NCBI GenBank assembly: GCA_027080775.1
Contig: JALWPV010000011.1
Location: forward strand, 1-64,000
Length of the DNA: 64,000 nt
Direction: 5' to 3'
Origin: Acidilobaceae archaeon
GTDB lineage: Archaea; Thermoproteota; Thermoprotei_A; Sulfolobales; Acidilobaceae
The translations under genes were made by a program, and so were the position numbers. Numbering within the stretch: the first letter of the stretch is position 1; every line of letters starts with the position of its first letter. Positions 61,172 to 64,000 of this stretch are shown here, in pieces. Below the pieces are notes generated by a model. The model saw only the letters and a program-made list of their open reading frames with translations. It did not search any database and was not told the DNA's origin.

Positions 61172-61183
61172 GCTTTTATATCG
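61172..61183. promoter_or_regulatory. TATA box between the SFM1-like gene and alba
   Basis: GCTTTTATATCG can serve alba on the plus strand (predicted leader about 40 bases, with GAGGTG before the ATG at 61244), and its complement GATATAAAAG is an equally good TATA for the minus-strand methyltransferase gene. Confidence 0.45.
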
Positions 61184-61243
61184 CCTACCTAGGCCTCTCA
61201 GGCTGGCGCACCAGCAAAGACGCCGGAGTAGAGGTGGGCAAGT

Positions 61244-61546
61244 ATGGTCTGCGAGGGAGCACCCGAGGTCAGGATCGGTAAGAAGCCCGTGATGAACTAT
61301 GTGCTCGCGATACTAACCACCCTAATGGAGCAGGGCAGCGGTAAGGTCGTGGTAAAGGCCAGGGGGAGGAACATCAGCAGGGCAGTAGACGCCGTGGAGA
61401 TCGTGAGGAACAGGTTCGTGCAGAACATCAAGGTCGAGAGCTGTGTCACTGGCAGCCAGGAGATAACAGTCACCGACCCCCAGACCGGCGAGCAGAGGAC
61501 ACGCAGGGTCAGCAGCATAGAGATCTGCCTCTCGAAGGAGGGCTAA
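61244..61546 (+). CDS. alba: Chromatin protein Alba
   Basis: 100 residues. [20 protein letters not shown] with [20 protein letters not shown] includes the DNA-contacting lysines (GKKPVMNYV). Dimeric DNA/RNA-binding chromatin protein. ATG start after GAGGTGGGC. Region 61547-61740 holds a T-rich stretch (CTTTCT, 61588-61593) and the deoC promoter only. Confidence 0.95.
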   Translation: MVCEGAPEVRIGKKPVMNYVLAILTTLMEQGSGKVVVKARGRNISRAVDAVEIVRNRFVQNIKVESCVTGSQEITVTDPQTGEQRTRRVSSIEICLSKEG

Positions 61547-61702
61547 CCCCCTCCCTCGAACGGAGGCGACACGAAGAACAGCGGATCTTTCTGAATATGT
61601 GCAACCCATTCTAATCTGCTTCTGAACACCTCACACTTAACAGGGCTCCCTAATACTAGCACGGCCCCTCAGGAGGGGAATCCCGCGGGGTCTCGGGCGT
61701 CG

Positions 61703-61712
61703 CATTAATTAG
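61703..61712 (+). promoter_or_regulatory. TATA-like box for deoC
   Basis: CATTAATTAG centred about 30 bases before GTG 61741, consistent with a leaderless start. Confidence 0.45.
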
Positions 61713-61740
61713 GCATGCGTATGCCGGAAGACCCTGCTGG

Positions 61741-62460
61741 GTGGTGTATCCAGTGCCCGGGCAGGCGATCCACGAGCTCGTGAGGAAGCTGGGCATTAGC
61801 AGGGATAGGCTCGCGTCAATGATTGACGCTACTATTCTATCGCCGACTGCAACGCTGGAGGATTACAGGAGGCTCATTAGTGACGTGGCCAGCGGCGGCT
61901 TCCACTGCGCTATGATGCCCCCACAGGCTGCGCTCCTGCTCGCCCGTGAGGCTTCGAGCAGCGGTGTGATGCTCTGTAGCGTCGTGGGGTTCCCCTACGG
62001 CTACGAGCCGGTCGAGCATAAGGTCGGCCTCCTCGAGGCCCTAGCCGAGGGAGGCGTGGGGGAGGTTGACGCGGTCGCTAACCTCTCCCTCGTGCTCTCC
62101 GGCGAGTGGGGTAGGGTCGAGGAGGAGGTCTCCTCGCTGGCTGACGCCGCGAGGTCAGCCGGGGTCAAGTTGAAGCTCATCGTGGAGGCCCCAGTGCTAA
62201 GCGACGAGCAGCTCGCCCGCCTAGCCTCCATAGCCAGAGGGGCCCGTGTCGACTACCTGAAGACCAGCACCGGCGTCATCTCCAAGGGGGGCGACCCCTA
62301 CACGGTCGCCAGGCTCTACAGGGTCGCAGGAGGCGTGCCAGTCAAGGCTGCGGGTGGTATAAGGACCGGCTACGACGCCCTCATGGCCATAGCAGCTGGC
62401 GCAGCCAGGATAGGGGCGTCGAGCTACAGGAGGATAGTCGAGACGCTGCCCGTGGGGTAA
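61741..62460 (+). CDS. deoC: Deoxyribose-phosphate aldolase
   Basis: 239 residues. LASMIDATILSPTATLEDYR, SVVGFPYGYEPVEHKVGLLE, LKLIVEAPVLSDEQL, VDYLKTSTGV (Schiff-base lysine) and VKAAGGIRTGYDA (second lysine) are the DeoC active site. Interconverts deoxyribose 5-phosphate with acetaldehyde and glyceraldehyde 3-phosphate. GTG 61741 or the next GTG. Confidence 0.94.
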   Translation: MVYPVPGQAIHELVRKLGISRDRLASMIDATILSPTATLEDYRRLISDVASGGFHCAMMPPQAALLLAREASSSGVMLCSVVGFPYGYEPVEHKVGLLEALAEGGVGEVDAVANLSLVLSGEWGRVEEEVSSLADAARSAGVKLKLIVEAPVLSDEQLARLASIARGARVDYLKTSTGVISKGGDPYTVARLYRVAGGVPVKAAGGIRTGYDALMAIAAGAARIGASSYRRIVETLPVG

Positions 62461-62488
62461 GGGCTCTACACCCTGGGGGAGGGCCCCT

Positions 62489-63952
62489 GTGGGGTGCAAG
62501 GATAGGATAGTACTCCTCACGAGCAGGGCTGCTGAGAGAATAGTTAGGCACTTCGCCTCGGAGTTCGACTGCGTCGAGGTCGAGGTACTACCTGTTAATG
62601 TCGCATCATTCCTGAGCGCCGAGGCGCTTGAGGCCCTCATCGAGCGTGACCCAGGGCTCCTCGAGAGGCTTCGAGGGGCAAGCCTCGTGGTTGCCCCCGG
62701 CCTTGTCAAGGGAGACCTCTCACGCCTCTCGGAGAGGCTGGGGGTTGAGGTTGTCAAGGGGACCCGCTCAGCCTCTGGCATCCCAGCGCTGCTTGAGCAC
62801 ATAAAGTCCGGGGGGAGGCTCTCACCTAGGGAACCGGCTGATTACGTAATAGGCGGTAGGGCTAAGCTGAGGGCCGAGAGGACCCTGAGGCTAGGCCCCG
62901 TGGAGGTACCCCTCAGGGGCCCCCCGCTCCTCGTGGCCTCGGAGGTGCCTCCGGGCCGGGAGGCCCGTGAGGCCGCCAGACTCGTTGGGGAGGGCGCAGA
63001 CATCATAGTGATTGGTGTCCTACCCAGCGATGACCCTAGCCGGGTCAAATCCTCTGTCGCGGAGGCTCTCGACGCCTCCTCGGGCAGGGCAGCTGTCCTA
63101 GCCGAGGCCCCCACACCAAACCATGCGAGGGCTGCCGTGGAGGCGGGGGCGCATGGAGTGGTTGCCTCTCCGGAGGTGGCTCTGGCGTCCTCCGAGCACC
63201 TAAGGGGGCTAGCCGCTGTTGTCGGCGAGCGGGACGTTGACAGCCTCTTCCTCGCGCTGGAGGCCCTCAAGTCGCGGGGTGTCAGTGTCATAGCTGACCC
63301 CGTGGTCGACGCCCCCCTGATAGGGTTCGCCTCGAGCCTGGAGAGGTACATCGAAGCCTCCGAGAGGCTCGATGCACCCCTGGTTTTCTCGGCGGCCAAC
63401 GCGTCCACGGAGGTTGAGGCCGACACCCACGGTATCCACGCCCTGCTGGCCGCCGTCGCCCTAGAGGTCGGGGCCAGCATCTACTACGTGGTCGAGGATA
63501 GGTACAAGGACGTCCACTCCACGGCGGAGGCCGCCGAGGCCGTCTCCCTGGCTGAGAGGGCCTATGAGGCCAGCCTCACCGAGAGGGGCCTCGCTAGTAG
63601 GCTACTCATACTAAAACAGGCCCAGCCACCCCCACCGCCTAGGCTACCCCCGGGTAGGAGAGTAAACAACGTGCCTCCGACACTGGACCCCGCGGGGTAC
63701 TTTATAGTTGACGTTGACCACTCACGCGGCGTCATCATTGTGGAATTCCGGGGCGCCCGGGGCACCCTGAGGCTCGAGGGTAGGAGCGCTAGAGACCTAG
63801 CTAGGGCCATGCTCCGCGAGGCCAGGGTCTCCCTGGAGCACGCGGCCTACCTGGGGTACGAGCTCTGCAAGGCCGAGCAGGCTCTTAGGCTCGGGCTTAC
63901 ATACATACAAGACGAGGACCTCCTCAGGCCCCCGTGGGTGGCGGATGCTTGA
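62489..63952 (+). CDS. Archaeal dihydropteroate synthase-related protein
   Basis: 487 residues. The N-terminal 150 residues include LVVAPGLVKGDLSRLSERLG and DYVIGGRAKLRAERTLRLG; residues about 155-380 form a DHPS-like TIM barrel (EAARLVGEGADIIVIGVLPS, SVIADPVVDAP, VFSAANASTEVEADTHG); a C-terminal 90-residue domain follows a proline run. Archaeal members are proposed to join a pterin to beta-RFA-phosphate in methanopterin synthesis. GTG start after GGGGGAGGG. Confidence 0.78.
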   Translation: MGCKDRIVLLTSRAAERIVRHFASEFDCVEVEVLPVNVASFLSAEALEALIERDPGLLERLRGASLVVAPGLVKGDLSRLSERLGVEVVKGTRSASGIPALLEHIKSGGRLSPREPADYVIGGRAKLRAERTLRLGPVEVPLRGPPLLVASEVPPGREAREAARLVGEGADIIVIGVLPSDDPSRVKSSVAEALDASSGRAAVLAEAPTPNHARAAVEAGAHGVVASPEVALASSEHLRGLAAVVGERDVDSLFLALEALKSRGVSVIADPVVDAPLIGFASSLERYIEASERLDAPLVFSAANASTEVEADTHGIHALLAAVALEVGASIYYVVEDRYKDVHSTAEAAEAVSLAERAYEASLTERGLASRLLILKQAQPPPPPRLPPGRRVNNVPPTLDPAGYFIVDVDHSRGVIIVEFRGARGTLRLEGRSARDLARAMLREARVSLEHAAYLGYELCKAEQALRLGLTYIQDEDLLRPPWVADA

Positions 63953-64000
63953 GCCCGGAGCCAAGGCTCGCTGTGGCGTCAGCCCCCGGCAAGGTCATAC
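63949..64000 (+). CDS. Mevalonate-kinase-like GHMP kinase, 5' end only
   Basis: The last 52 bases encode LSPEPRLAVASAPGKVI from TTG 63949, which overlaps the previous stop (TTGA). VASAPGKVI is the typical start of mevalonate kinase (SAPGKVILFGEH), but a related GHMP kinase cannot be excluded with 17 residues. The gene continues beyond the window. Confidence 0.5.
   Translation, partial: MSPEPRLAVASAPGKVI

Overview
The window comes from a G+C-rich thermophilic archaeon, almost certainly a member of the Thermoproteota (crenarchaeal; Desulfurococcales/Acidilobales-like by gene content). Evidence: Alba, a crenarchaeal-type TFB with a degenerate zinc ribbon, TFE-beta, SRP19, S8e, Gar1, two-domain protein disulfide oxidoreductase, fused ADP-forming acetyl-CoA synthetase, V/A-type ATPase subunit K, two-domain Cdc48, heavy AGG/ATA codon use, GTG/TTG starts, and many TATA-like boxes about 26-30 bases before the start codon (leaderless genes). 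I do not commit to a genus.

Layout. 1-233: end of a ModE-like regulator. 306-3391: a deacetylase-glycosyltransferase fusion and a small membrane transporter. 3388-6528: a polar amino acid ABC transporter facing an ACT-domain regulator across a promoter with a perfect palindrome. 6525-7400: agmatinase family. 7519-10421: an A+T-rich island on the 3' side of an intact tRNA-Val(CAC). It holds three partial copies of the tRNA 3' half about 805-880 bp apart, and each interval carries one toxin-antitoxin pair (frameshifted PIN/VapBC, DUF433-DUF5615, AF2212-like/MazF-like). No integrase is seen. One tRNA fragment sits at the centre of a 242-bp imperfect inverted repeat. 10561-14518: hutU-hutG-hutI; hutH lies far away at 56906. 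14499-31607: OsmC, DUF401 transporter, MeaB, ferritin-VIT protein, CitG-like protein, ABC-2 exporter, FG-GAP surface protein, BtpA, leucyl aminopeptidase, GMP synthase, MBL hydrolases, SurE. 31740: tRNA-Ile(GAT). 32079-45942: GltD-like oxidoreductase, kinase-like protein, beta-RFAP synthase, EF-1beta, Cdc48, disulfide oxidoreductase, regulators, a phosphatase, Trm1, TFE-beta. 46061-49579: an information-processing block (TFB, Gar1, SRP19, S8e, NTPase, cis-prenyltransferase). 49576-64000: DUF373, coiled-coil protein, ACD, GPN GTPase, intron-containing tRNA-Pro(GGG), AtpK, dCTP deaminase, HutH, polynucleotide kinase, SFM1-like methyltransferase, Alba, DeoC, DHPS-like protein and the first bases of a mevalonate-kinase-like gene.

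Functional picture. The genes suit a peptide/amino-acid-using heterotroph: leucyl aminopeptidase, amino acid ABC uptake, a complete four-step histidine-to-glutamate route, agmatinase, and ADP-forming acyl-CoA synthetase for ATP. Beta-RFAP synthase, a DHPS-like protein and a DHPPS-type MBL protein hint at a methanopterin-type C1 carrier. The genome is compact: convergent genes repeatedly overlap at their 3' ends by 4-65 bases. The tRNA-Val toxin-antitoxin array is the most unusual thing here.
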